From Tissierellales bacterium (GTDB lineage Bacteria; Bacillota; Clostridia; Tissierellales; Tissierellaceae), in assembly GCA_030146705.1 (NCBI GenBank), contig JASLBE010000002.1:1-64000 (forward strand): DNA of 64,000 bases, given 5' to 3'. The notes under the pieces are model-generated. The model had not been told where the DNA came from and searched no databases. It saw only the letters and a list, made by a program, of their open reading frames with translations. A program made the translations under genes and the position numbers. How positions within the stretch are numbered: the stretch's first letter is position 1; each line of letters begins with the position of its first letter. Of the stretch, positions 41,078-49,431 are shown piece by piece.

Positions 41078-42448
41078 CTAGTCTACTGGATCTCTGCCTG
41101 CCTTTGGCATTGAACCATACCACCAGCCCATAGCCTTGGCCAAGATTAAAGTTCCCAGGGTCATGGCTGCATAAACACCTACAAACTGCCAGTGTTTCCC
41201 AGTCATTAACATACTTGGTCCTGCTGACCAGGCAAATATTTCAACTGGGGTTAAAATTGCACCAACTATGGCAGTATCACTTAAGGTCTTAGACCTTCCC
41301 TCTGGGTCCACTATCCTTAAAAGGGTTATACCTATGGCAAAAACCCCTGTGGCATATCCAAAGACAAAAATAGACCTTTCAAACCAGCTTCCCTTGTTCA
41401 TCCTTGGTCCAAAATAAACCAGGACTACTGAAACTAAAAGGATTCCAGTCCCAACTAGGATAGCCAAAGGCAGGGCATATTCTATTATTACTGCAATCTT
41501 TATAGAGGCAACTCCAAAAAATACTACATAGTCTGTAATACAACTGCCTAATTCTCCTATGACCTTGTTGTCTATATACTCATAAACCCCTTTTCTACTA
41601 GGCCCCCCCATTACAAAAAACATTAAAAGGGCCACTAAAAATGCCACTGTAAAAGACGGTAGGTCCCAGCCAAGAGTCCTTGCTATCCACTGGTTAAGTA
41701 GGTAGCCTATGCCCGATGGGGCTAAAACAAGGGACAGGTGGAAGGCAAGAGAGTTTAAAGATACAGATGATATAGTTTCTTCACCCATTGACTCCCTATT
41801 TTCCTTAGGAATTAGACCTGTCTTTAGGTCATTGGATATGGCATCAAAATTTTTAACATACTGAGTATAGCCCTTTTCTGTTGCCCATTTTATGAAAATT
41901 AGGCCTCCAAATATCCCAGTTAAAATTCCAGCAGTTGCTATGGTCATAGATATATCTAGGGCATCTGTCCAGCCTAGTTTAGCTAAAGATTCCCCAACAG
42001 CTGCTGCTGTTCCATGACCCCCATAAAATCCTGCCGCCAGGGTTAGGCCAAAGGCCTTGTTTATATTTGGGAAAAGCTTGGATATGACTAAAATAGAAAC
42101 TGTAATAGGGATAAAAAACTGCATGGCTACTGCAAATAGTTTATAAAGTAAGTGTTCCCCCATCCTATTTACATCTTTTTTAAAATCTTCCTTGGAAAAC
42201 TCCATTCCTTCAATCCCAACTGCTGAAAATACTATTATTACTAGGGCCCCTGCGTAGCTTCCAATATTGTCCGATAGGGGTACTAGGTTTAAAACTGCTG
42301 GACCAATAAATAGGCCCATTATTCCGGCCAGCAAACTTGCAGGAATAAAACTGCTTTGGATAAACTTTATCTTAGACCTTAAAAACTGCCCTATTAAAAT
42401 GAAGATACTAGCTATGGCAAAGTCTGTTATTAAAGTATAAATAGTCAT
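41078..42448 (-). CDS. Sodium/glutamate symporter (GltS family)
   Basis: 456 residues with about 11-12 helices. GltS features are 'FIPASLLAGIMGLFIGP' in the N-half, 'AGFYGGHGTAAAVG' (GGHGTA is the pore loop motif) and the second-half repeat. It should bring in glutamate with Na+ to feed GDH just downstream in the operon. Confidence 0.88.
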   Translation of the reverse strand: MTIYTLITDFAIASIFILIGQFLRSKIKFIQSSFIPASLLAGIMGLFIGPAVLNLVPLSDNIGSYAGALVIIVFSAVGIEGMEFSKEDFKKDVNRMGEHLLYKLFAVAMQFFIPITVSILVISKLFPNINKAFGLTLAAGFYGGHGTAAAVGESLAKLGWTDALDISMTIATAGILTGIFGGLIFIKWATEKGYTQYVKNFDAISNDLKTGLIPKENRESMGEETISSVSLNSLAFHLSLVLAPSGIGYLLNQWIARTLGWDLPSFTVAFLVALLMFFVMGGPSRKGVYEYIDNKVIGELGSCITDYVVFFGVASIKIAVIIEYALPLAILVGTGILLVSVVLVYFGPRMNKGSWFERSIFVFGYATGVFAIGITLLRIVDPEGRSKTLSDTAIVGAILTPVEIFAWSAGPSMLMTGKHWQFVGVYAAMTLGTLILAKAMGWWYGSMPKAGRDPVD

Positions 42449-42467
42449 AAGTCTTCATTCCTTTCTC

Positions 42468-43571
42468 TTAAAATAGGTTAAGGGTTTGCCCAATACCATT
42501 TTCCAGGGCATTTTGATAAACTTCCCAGCCCCAGGCCAAGTCTTGAACAGGCATACCATCAGCTATGGAAATTATTATTTCATCATCATTTTCCCTGGCT
42601 TTTTCCTTGCCAGCAACAATATCTCCAAGGGAAATAACCCTTTCCAAAGGCAGGTCCCCATCAAAAACATAGTCCATCAAGGACCCGCATATCCCACTAT
42701 TATTATCTGCAAAAGTTCCTGGTAAACCTCTTAATTCATCCCTATAGGCCTCGTACATCTTCCAGTTATCTACAACTATTTTTTGGCTACAGAAAAATTC
42801 TTTTGAAACATCTACACTTCCTGGCAGAGTCACTAAAACACCCTTTTTAAACCAGGCTTCATCTGGCTTAGGCGATGTATCTCCAGCAGTAGCAAAATTT
42901 ATTATATCAGAGTCTACCATGGCCTCCTTTAGGCTAGTAACACTAGTAGCCTTGATCTTAAACTCTTCTTCAATTTCCTTGGCTACTTCCCTTGCCAGGT
43001 CTTCATAAACATCATATATCCTAACCTCTTCCAGCCCCTTACAGGTGTGGAGGATAGCCTCCATACAAGACCTTCCAATAACCCCTGCTCCTACAATCCC
43101 TAAAATCTTAGAATCCTTCCTAGCTAGGTACTTGGCTGCCACTCCTGGTAGGGCCCCAGTCCTAACAGAGCTTAAAATATTGGCAGACATAAAAACTAAG
43201 GGAGCACCTGTAACTGGATCATTTAACATGGCTGTTAAGATTGACCTTGGTAGCCCCTTTTCCTTGTTGCCTATGTTTGACCCATACCACTTCATACCAC
43301 AAACATTATACTTGCCTCCTAAGTAGCCTGCCAAAGCCATAAACCTACGGTCTGGTCCTGCTACTGGCATATTAGGAAAAGGTGATTCCTCTGGAAAAAA
43401 TATCTTTATCCCATGGGAGTTACGGTTGGCTCCCCCCATAATATAGTCTCCCTCTCCTAGGAGCCTAAACATTTCCTCTGTTGTCTCCACACACTTTTCT
43501 AGGTCCTTGACCCCTGCTTTTATCATATCTTTTTCGTTTAAATACAAAAAATTAATTTCTGGTCTTTCCAT
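42468..43571 (-). CDS. Ornithine cyclodeaminase / mu-crystallin family protein
   Basis: 367 residues with 'MKWYGSNIGNKEKGLPRSILTAMLND' (substrate region), 'SSVRTGALPGVAAKYLARKDSK' and the Rossmann loop 'LGIVGAGVIGRSCMEAIL'. Homologues are often labelled 'tyramine oxidase subunit B', but the fold is that of OCD/ketimine reductases. It heads the operon with the glutamate symporter and GDH, so a role in ornithine, proline or another imino-acid step of glutamate metabolism is likely. Confidence 0.85.
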   Translation of the reverse strand: MERPEINFLYLNEKDMIKAGVKDLEKCVETTEEMFRLLGEGDYIMGGANRNSHGIKIFFPEESPFPNMPVAGPDRRFMALAGYLGGKYNVCGMKWYGSNIGNKEKGLPRSILTAMLNDPVTGAPLVFMSANILSSVRTGALPGVAAKYLARKDSKILGIVGAGVIGRSCMEAILHTCKGLEEVRIYDVYEDLAREVAKEIEEEFKIKATSVTSLKEAMVDSDIINFATAGDTSPKPDEAWFKKGVLVTLPGSVDVSKEFFCSQKIVVDNWKMYEAYRDELRGLPGTFADNNSGICGSLMDYVFDGDLPLERVISLGDIVAGKEKARENDDEIIISIADGMPVQDLAWGWEVYQNALENGIGQTLNLF

Positions 43572-43699
43572 ATTACTTCCTCCTATTTTTAGATTTTTCT
43601 AATAATTAAAAAATATTATTTCTCCAATTATATCATAAATTTATTTTATTAGTGGAAATTTTTTCAAATCTTAGAAAGTCCTTAAAATTTTAATAAAAA

Positions 43700-43728
43700 T
43701 TGTAACCGAACATATGTTCTGTTATATT
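43700..43728 (+). promoter_or_regulatory. Promoter with LexA/SOS box before the ComK-like gene
   Basis: TTGTAA (43700-43705), 17 bases, TATATT (43723-43728). In the spacer lies CGAACATATGTTCT (43707-43720), with the perfect palindrome GAACATATGTTC at 43708-43719. This matches the Gram-positive LexA (DinR) box CGAACRNRYGTTYG except at the last base. The overlap with the promoter would give repression until DNA damage. Confidence 0.85.
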
Positions 43729-43747
43729 GGAGGTAAGGAGGGATATT

Positions 43748-44323
43748 ATGGAAAGAATTTATAGGGGGAGGCTGGTTTGTTTAATCCCAATATATCTTGA
43801 GAACAAGGGAGATTGCACTGAGGTTTTCCTTGAAAATTCCCCTAGCTTTATAATAGAAAAAACTATAACCAGTGTAATGAATAATCTTTTAACCTACTAT
43901 ATGCTAGACCTAAAAGAGCTAAGAAAAATTTATGGGGACTATATCCAATCAAAAAACCTAGTCCCCCTAGCCTTTGATGGGGAAAATATTTTTATCCCCT
44001 TTAAGGCTAGAAAGCCATTTTCTCATAATGATAAGGCCTTTGGCTACTTTAACCTAAACTACTATGGCTCTTATAGGCTAGCTGATAACTTTATAGTTAT
44101 AAACTTTAAGGATGGTCAATCTATTAACTGCTTGGCCCAGGAAGCTAGTTTTAAAAAACACCTTAAAAATGGCCAAATTATTAGGTCTTCTTATTTAAGG
44201 AGGAAGATGCCCACATCTAAACGAGAAAACTATCTTTTAAAAGACCAAGACAGTTTGGCGATTCTTCTTAAGGAGCTGGGAGACCTTAAAAAAATTTTAA
44301 ATAAAAATAGAGGCCCTATCTAA
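43748..44323 (+). CDS. ComK-like competence transcription factor
   Basis: About 191 residues, the length of Bacillus subtilis ComK (192). The alignable core is 'KNLVPLAFDGENIFIPF' (ComK: K-P-P-I...I-F-L-F-P), 'GYFNLNYYGS', 'FIVINFKDGQSINCLAQEASFKKHL' (ComK: V-T-F-S-N-G-K...S-F-E-N-Q) and 'RSSYLRRK'. ComK binds AT-boxes and switches on DNA-uptake genes. Similarity is moderate, read by eye. The ATG at 43748 follows AAGGAGGG. Its stop codon overlaps that of the convergent flippase-like gene. The LexA-type box suggests SOS induction. Confidence 0.6.
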   Translation: MERIYRGRLVCLIPIYLENKGDCTEVFLENSPSFIIEKTITSVMNNLLTYYMLDLKELRKIYGDYIQSKNLVPLAFDGENIFIPFKARKPFSHNDKAFGYFNLNYYGSYRLADNFIVINFKDGQSINCLAQEASFKKHLKNGQIIRSSYLRRKMPTSKRENYLLKDQDSLAILLKELGDLKKILNKNRGPI

Positions 44324-45783
44324 GATAGGACCTCCATTATACTTTCTTGGTCTTCTTTATTTTTATACTTGTGCCTAGAATAATCATAGGCTGGAATAAA
44401 TACAATTAGTGTTGTTATTACAGCCATAGCTAGGTAGAATAATTCCTGGTTCTTTATGTTTAATCTTGGCCTTTTATATATAAGGTAGATAAATTTGTTG
44501 GATATTATTATTAAAATTAGGGGGAGCCTTAAAATCTTACACCTAAGTTTAAATTCTTTGGACCCTAGGAATTTAGTCTTCCTATTTATTCCAAGTAGTC
44601 CTAGGATACTAAAAACAAATAGGGCATTATCAAAAACAATCCTAGTATAGCCACTACTTATCCTTATTATAAATCCTGCCAAGGCCCCTAAAAACATATT
44701 AATATATATGGTCTTAAACTCCTCTATGGCAACTAGGCTCCTAATAATTAGGGGGATTATTGATATGGCAAAAATCCCTGTTCCCCAATAAAATAATAGG
44801 TTTAAGTCGCTTTCAACCCTTAGGTCTAAAAGTATTTTTAAGTTCTTTGATTGGAAATATATGACCACTAAAAATATTAATAAGATGTTTAAATAAGACC
44901 CAAGTGTCCTTGAAAAATTATAGTTAAAAATACTTAGGTCCTTATAGTTTCCTAGCTTATACCTAATATAGTCCTCAGCCAATACAGGATAGATTACTGT
45001 TGCAATAGCATTTAAGACTATCCCCATTAGGAAGATTGTTACTATGTTGTCCCTATGCCATATTAGGGAGATTTCATAAACCAGGTTAATTAACATTATT
45101 AAAAACCCGTCCCTTAAAAACCTTTTAAGGGCTTCATTATATCCTAGGTCAAGCCCATAACTATACCTATGCTTGCCCATCCCCCTATAGCCTATATACA
45201 TTTGAACTATACTTGTTAGGCTACCTATGGCCATTAGCCCATAAATTGTCAACCTTTCCCTAAGGCAAAGGAGGAAGCCAAGGTAAAGCAAAACCCTAGC
45301 CAAGTTCCCCCTATTTCCTGCAAAAAATCCGTGCTGGGCTTGTAAGTAGCCTGTGTATAAAACTTTTATGCTGGAAAATAGGATAATGGGAAGGCCTATA
45401 AAATATAGTAGCTTAACCTCTCTTGGCCTAAATTTATCAAGGTCAAGGCCTATGGATAGTCCCAGTAGTCCCAGGCCCACTAAAACTAGTAAGGCCACCA
45501 AGTTTACACTCTTATTTATATACTTCCTAACAGCTTCCTTACCCTCTAGCTCTTCTATATACTTATAATTCCATATGGCTGAAACCATAAATCCATTACT
45601 TACTATATAGCTAACTAGGGATATTTCTGCAAAAACTAGTTCGTACTGAAAAAACTGGCTAGTTCCCATAAAGTATTTCCCTACTAAAAAGGCCTTTAGT
45701 AAAAGTAAAAGCCTGGTTAAACTAGTCATTAAAATTACATATTTAATTGACCATAAATTTGACTTCCATCTTTCCCTAAGCAA
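44320..45783 (-). CDS. MurJ-like MOP-superfamily membrane protein (paralogue)
   Basis: 487 residues, about 13-14 helices, weakly MurJ-like in layout ('LTRLLLLLKAFLVGKYFMGTSQFFQYE' in place of the MurJ start, paired helices, Arg-rich loops). The conserved charged cavity residues of MurJ are not clear, so it may have a different lipid-linked substrate or be a degenerate partner. It starts at a TTG with AAGGAGG, immediately after murJ's stop, so the two are translated from one message. Confidence 0.6.
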   Translation of the reverse strand: MLRERWKSNLWSIKYVILMTSLTRLLLLLKAFLVGKYFMGTSQFFQYELVFAEISLVSYIVSNGFMVSAIWNYKYIEELEGKEAVRKYINKSVNLVALLVLVGLGLLGLSIGLDLDKFRPREVKLLYFIGLPIILFSSIKVLYTGYLQAQHGFFAGNRGNLARVLLYLGFLLCLRERLTIYGLMAIGSLTSIVQMYIGYRGMGKHRYSYGLDLGYNEALKRFLRDGFLIMLINLVYEISLIWHRDNIVTIFLMGIVLNAIATVIYPVLAEDYIRYKLGNYKDLSIFNYNFSRTLGSYLNILLIFLVVIYFQSKNLKILLDLRVESDLNLLFYWGTGIFAISIIPLIIRSLVAIEEFKTIYINMFLGALAGFIIRISSGYTRIVFDNALFVFSILGLLGINRKTKFLGSKEFKLRCKILRLPLILIIISNKFIYLIYKRPRLNIKNQELFYLAMAVITTLIVFIPAYDYSRHKYKNKEDQESIMEVLS

Positions 45784-45785
45784 GT

Positions 45786-47327
45786 TTACCTCCTTATTAA
45801 TTTACTTATTATTAAGCCTAACTCCTCTATTTTCAATAGGAGGCACATTACAAAATAAGTTATTATACCAAGACCAATTGAAAGCATCATATTAATAAGC
45901 TTTATAAGCTTTTTATCTGGCAAGAAACTACCTAGCTTATAGTAGGTTAAGTAAACAACTAGCCCCATTACAAGAGAGGCAATAAGTGCCTTTATGAAAC
46001 ATCTTAGGTAGTTCTTTAAGCCTACTGGCCCTATTTTTTTCCTAAGACCTAGAAATAGTAAAATTGTTGTAACCGTAGCAGAAATACTTGTTGCCAAGGC
46101 CAGGCCTGAATGGGCCATATATTTTACTAGTATCAGGTTTAAAACTACATTTATAACCACTGCTATAGCCCCATTTTTCATTGGGGTAATTGTATCCTGT
46201 AGAGAATAATAGACCCTATTTAGCATAAGCCTTAAGGAGGCTCCAACTAGGCCAACTGAATAAAAAATCAAGGCATTACTAGTCATTAGGGTTGCCCTAG
46301 GATCAAAGGCATTTTTTTCAAAAAAGATATAAACTAGAGGCTTGGCCAAAAGTATCAGTCCAATTGTTGCTGGAACTGTGATTAAAAGTATAATATTTAC
46401 TCCCTGGCTTAAAATCTCCTTCATCTGCCTTGTATCGTCCTTGGCAAAGGCACCAGAAAGCATTGGAAATATTACTGTTGTAATAGCCATAATAAATACA
46501 GCTATTACCATATCATTTATCTTACTAGAATAATTTAAGGCCGAAACACTACCTGGTGCAAGTTCTGATGCCAAGGTCTTGTCTATGACAACATTTATTT
46601 GCTGGACTGCAGATCCCAGTAGTACAGGTAGGGTCAACCCAAGTGCTTTTATAAGGTAGGGATCTCTTATGTTTAACTTAAAACTAAACCTATAGCCCAT
46701 ATGCCTAACTGCTGGAACATGGGTTAAAAATTGCATAAGAGTACCAACTACTGTAACCACCATTAGCATTTCTATTTGCCCCTTTTTGGCAAATAACAAA
46801 AGGTAGGTTAAAAATATTATATTATAGGGTATGCCAGCAATGGCTGGTGGCCCAAATATTTTACTACTATTTAAAAGTCCTCCTAGGACATGGGTCAGTC
46901 CCAATAGTACAACTATTGGTAGTCCTATCCTATTAAGTTTTACAGCTAAATCAAACTGGTCGCCCTTAAACCCTTTTGCTAGAATTTTAATTATTAAGGG
47001 TGAGGCAAAAAATCCTATGACCATTATGGAAAGTGTTATTATAAGTACTAAGTTTATAATATTATTTAGGTACTGGAGCTTCCCTTTCTTGCCATGCTTT
47101 TCTTCTATTTCAGCAAATATAGGAATTATTGTTGTATTTACAGCAGACCCTAGGGTCCCTACTATTATCACTGTTGCTGTCATAGCCACAAAATAAGTAT
47201 CTGTTTCCATACCGGAACCAAACCTATTTGCTATTTGAATCTCCCTTAAAAAACCTAAAAACTTTGATATAAGAGTCATTATAGAAATCATTGCAGCAGA
47301 TTTTGCCAATGTATTTTTCTTACTCAT
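45786..47327 (-). CDS. murJ: Lipid II flippase MurJ
   Basis: About 513 residues, 14 helices. 'SAAMISIMTLISKFLGFLREIQIANRFG' is the canonical MurJ start, followed by 'TTIIPIFAEI', 'NRIGLPIVVLLGLTHVLGGLLNS' and 'VVIDKTLASELAPGSVSALNYSSKI'. It flips lipid II outward for peptidoglycan synthesis. Start ATG 47327 follows GAGGAG. Confidence 0.9.
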   Translation of the reverse strand: MSKKNTLAKSAAMISIMTLISKFLGFLREIQIANRFGSGMETDTYFVAMTATVIIVGTLGSAVNTTIIPIFAEIEEKHGKKGKLQYLNNIINLVLIITLSIMVIGFFASPLIIKILAKGFKGDQFDLAVKLNRIGLPIVVLLGLTHVLGGLLNSSKIFGPPAIAGIPYNIIFLTYLLLFAKKGQIEMLMVVTVVGTLMQFLTHVPAVRHMGYRFSFKLNIRDPYLIKALGLTLPVLLGSAVQQINVVIDKTLASELAPGSVSALNYSSKINDMVIAVFIMAITTVIFPMLSGAFAKDDTRQMKEILSQGVNIILLITVPATIGLILLAKPLVYIFFEKNAFDPRATLMTSNALIFYSVGLVGASLRLMLNRVYYSLQDTITPMKNGAIAVVINVVLNLILVKYMAHSGLALATSISATVTTILLFLGLRKKIGPVGLKNYLRCFIKALIASLVMGLVVYLTYYKLGSFLPDKKLIKLINMMLSIGLGIITYFVMCLLLKIEELGLIISKLIRR

Positions 47328-47444
47328 TATAATACTCCTCACTAATATATAATCTTGGCCATTTTTTGGCCCATATTTACAAACTACATTATATCATCTA
47401 TAATATCCACTTACTAGATTCATTTATTTAATGGTAAAAAAATA

Positions 47445-47472
47445 AAAGAGGCCTAAAACCAAGGCCTCTTTC
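47445..47472 (-). terminator. Terminator of the YvrJ/DUF2922/DUF1659 unit
   Basis: A perfect 10-bp stem (AAAGAGGCCT / AGGCCTCTTT) followed by a T-rich tract on the minus strand, right after the YvrJ stop. Confidence 0.85.
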
Positions 47473-47473
47473 A

Positions 47474-47623
47474 CTAATTTTTATTTACTTGCAAAATATT
47501 TTCCGATAGATTATTTATACTTTCTGATAGCCTATCTAGCTTTCCCTCTATCCTGACTAATAAATATATAGATAGGACTATTGGAAAGCCAAAATTTGCT
47601 ATACTAGTAAAGATAACTTCCAA
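47474..47623 (-). CDS. YvrJ family small protein (49 aa)
   Basis: The small gene starts at TTG with AGGTAGG upstream. It reads MEVIFTSIANFGFPIVLSIY, one hydrophobic helix, then a charged coiled segment 'RIEGKLDRLSESINNLSENI'. This is the YvrJ pattern ('xxxGFPIVVxIYLLVRxExKLxxLxxxIxxL'). It completes the familiar YvrJ-DUF2922-DUF1659 trio of Firmicutes; all members lack a known function. Confidence 0.88.
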   Translation of the reverse strand: MEVIFTSIANFGFPIVLSIYLLVRIEGKLDRLSESINNLSENILQVNKN

Positions 47624-47641
47624 ACCACCACCTACCTAAAA

Positions 47642-47857
47642 CTAAAATATATCTACTAATTCTCTTGTTATAAGCCTGGCTCCAAGCTTTTCCTTTAAGT
47701 CTTCACCCTTGTATTCAAAAATTCCTAGACCTATTACCTGGTCCATTTTCTCCTTCAAATCTTCCTCATCAAGCTCATCAATAGGGTCACTTATTGCAAG
47801 CTTAAAGACATAATTGCCCCCTGTTTTAAACCTTAATTCTAATGTTTTACTCCTCAT
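47642..47857 (-). CDS. DUF2922 protein
   Basis: 71 residues: 'KTLELRFKTGGNYVFKLAISDPIDELDEEDLKEKMDQVI' (two strands and a helix), as in DUF2922, followed by 'LGARLITRELVDI'. AGGGGTGG site before its ATG. It lies between DUF1659 and YvrJ. Confidence 0.88.
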   Translation of the reverse strand: MRSKTLELRFKTGGNYVFKLAISDPIDELDEEDLKEKMDQVIGLGIFEYKGEDLKEKLGARLITRELVDIF

Positions 47858-47871
47858 CTTACCACCCCTTT

Positions 47872-48093
47872 CTAAGCCCTAGTTAACAAAGTTTCCTCCA
47901 GTTTGCTTATAGACTCTAGTTCCTTTTTTTGTAGGTCAACTATAAGCATTGCAAGGTCATAAACTTTACCATTATCCACCCCAGCCTTTAAGCCAGTGTA
48001 TGATTTACTTACAATTTTCTCCTTGCCTGTTAGGTCTTTTTCTTTGAATTTTAATTTCATAAATGTTTTTTCATTTATTGAATTTACTCCCAT
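47872..48093 (-). CDS. DUF1659 protein
   Basis: 73 residues: 'MKLKFKEKDLTGKEKIVSKSYTGLK' followed by 'VYDLAMLIVDLQKKELESISKLEE', the two-part layout of DUF1659. First gene of the trio, with an AGGAGGTGAG site. Divergent from alanine dehydrogenase. Confidence 0.88.
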   Translation of the reverse strand: MGVNSINEKTFMKLKFKEKDLTGKEKIVSKSYTGLKAGVDNGKVYDLAMLIVDLQKKELESISKLEETLLTRA

Positions 48094-48252
48094 TTTCTCA
48101 CCTCCTGGTTAATAAATAGATTTATCTGATAAATCTTACTAATGTAAATTTTTAATATATTTTGATTAATTTAAGTGAAAATTCAATTATATGTGCTATA
48201 ATGATTATGTAGGGGATAATTAATAAATTAATTTATTAAGGAGGAGTATTAA

Positions 48253-49371
48253 ATGATAGTTGGATTACCTAAAGAAATTAAAGAACAAGAAAACAGGGTT
48301 GGATTAACACCTGCTGGTGTTAATGGTTTAGTAAACTCAGGCCATACCGTATATGTAGAAAAGGGTGCTGGACTAGGTTCAAGCTTTACAGATGAAGAAT
48401 ATGAAGCACAAGGTGCTATTTTACTTGACTCTGCTGCTGAGGTTTGGGAAAAGGCAGAAATGATAGTAAAGGTTAAGGAACCTTTAGAATCAGAATATAA
48501 ATACTTTAGAGAAGGATTAATAATATTTACTTATCTTCACCTTGCAGCATTCCCAGAGTTAACTAAGGCTTTAGTTGAATCTGGAACTATAGGTATAGCT
48601 TACGAAACTGTTGAACTTCCAGGACATCAACTACCATTACTTGCACCAATGAGTGGTATAGCAGGAAGAATGGCTATCCAACACGCTGCAATCTTCTTAG
48701 AAACTATAAGAGGCGGACAAGGTATATTAATAGATGGCGTTCCAGGAGTTAAGCCAGCTGAAGTTGTTATTGTAGGAGCAGGTAATGTTGGTACTGCAGC
48801 ACTTAGAAGGGCTGTTGGACTAGGTTGTAGAGTTACTATCTTAGATGTTAACCTTGAAAGATTAACTTATTTAGATGATGTTTATAACGGTAAAATAGAA
48901 ACATTATATTCAAATAACTACAATTTAATGGAAGCATGTAAAACTGCTGATGTAGTTGTAGGAGCTGTTTTAATACCAGGAGCTAAGGCACCTAAATTAA
49001 TAACTGAAGAAATTGTTAAGGCTATGAAACCAGGCTCTGTTATTGTAGATATAGCTATAGACCAAGGTGGTTCTGTAGAAACAGTAGATGCACCAACTAC
49101 TCATGAAAACCCAATATTTGTAAAGCATGATGTTATCCATTATGCAGTTGCCAATGTTCCAGGAGCTGTTTCTAAAACTGGTACATTAGCACTTACTAAC
49201 GCTACATTTAAGTATACTATGGCTCTTGCTAACAAGGGTTGGAAGCAAGCTCTTAAAGATGATCCAGCACTTGCTAAGGGAGCAAATACTATTAACGGAA
49301 AAGTAACTTATAAAGCTGTTGCTCATGACTTAGGTTACGACTATGTTCCAGTTGATGATTTCTTAAACTAA
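48253..49371 (+). CDS. ald: Alanine dehydrogenase
   Basis: 372 residues: '[21 protein letters not shown]' (substrate Arg and Lys region), 'AYETVEL', '[14 protein letters not shown]', NAD site '[21 protein letters not shown]' and '[13 protein letters not shown]' near the end. It oxidises alanine to pyruvate and ammonia with NAD. Arg is mostly AGA, unlike neighbours that prefer AGG, which suggests high expression. TATAAT at 48197-48202 is a likely -10; own bidirectional terminator. Confidence 0.95.
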   Translation: MIVGLPKEIKEQENRVGLTPAGVNGLVNSGHTVYVEKGAGLGSSFTDEEYEAQGAILLDSAAEVWEKAEMIVKVKEPLESEYKYFREGLIIFTYLHLAAFPELTKALVESGTIGIAYETVELPGHQLPLLAPMSGIAGRMAIQHAAIFLETIRGGQGILIDGVPGVKPAEVVIVGAGNVGTAALRRAVGLGCRVTILDVNLERLTYLDDVYNGKIETLYSNNYNLMEACKTADVVVGAVLIPGAKAPKLITEEIVKAMKPGSVIVDIAIDQGGSVETVDAPTTHENPIFVKHDVIHYAVANVPGAVSKTGTLALTNATFKYTMALANKGWKQALKDDPALAKGANTINGKVTYKAVAHDLGYDYVPVDDFLN

Positions 49372-49388
49372 TAAATTAAATTTTTATA

Positions 49389-49423
49389 TAAAAAAAGTTC
49401 CTCATATGAGGAACTTTTTTATT
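49389..49423. terminator. Bidirectional terminator
   Basis: The stem AAGTTCCTCATATGAGGAAC(TT) flanked by A and T runs is shared by the convergent ald and 5'-nucleotidase genes. Confidence 0.92.
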
Positions 49424-49431
49424 TTATCCTA

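Noticed and set aside
43727..43747. Upstream in-frame ATG for the ComK-like gene
   Set aside because: The codons lie between the -10 box and the AAGGAGGG site, so they belong to the leader; the ATG at 43748 is correctly spaced.
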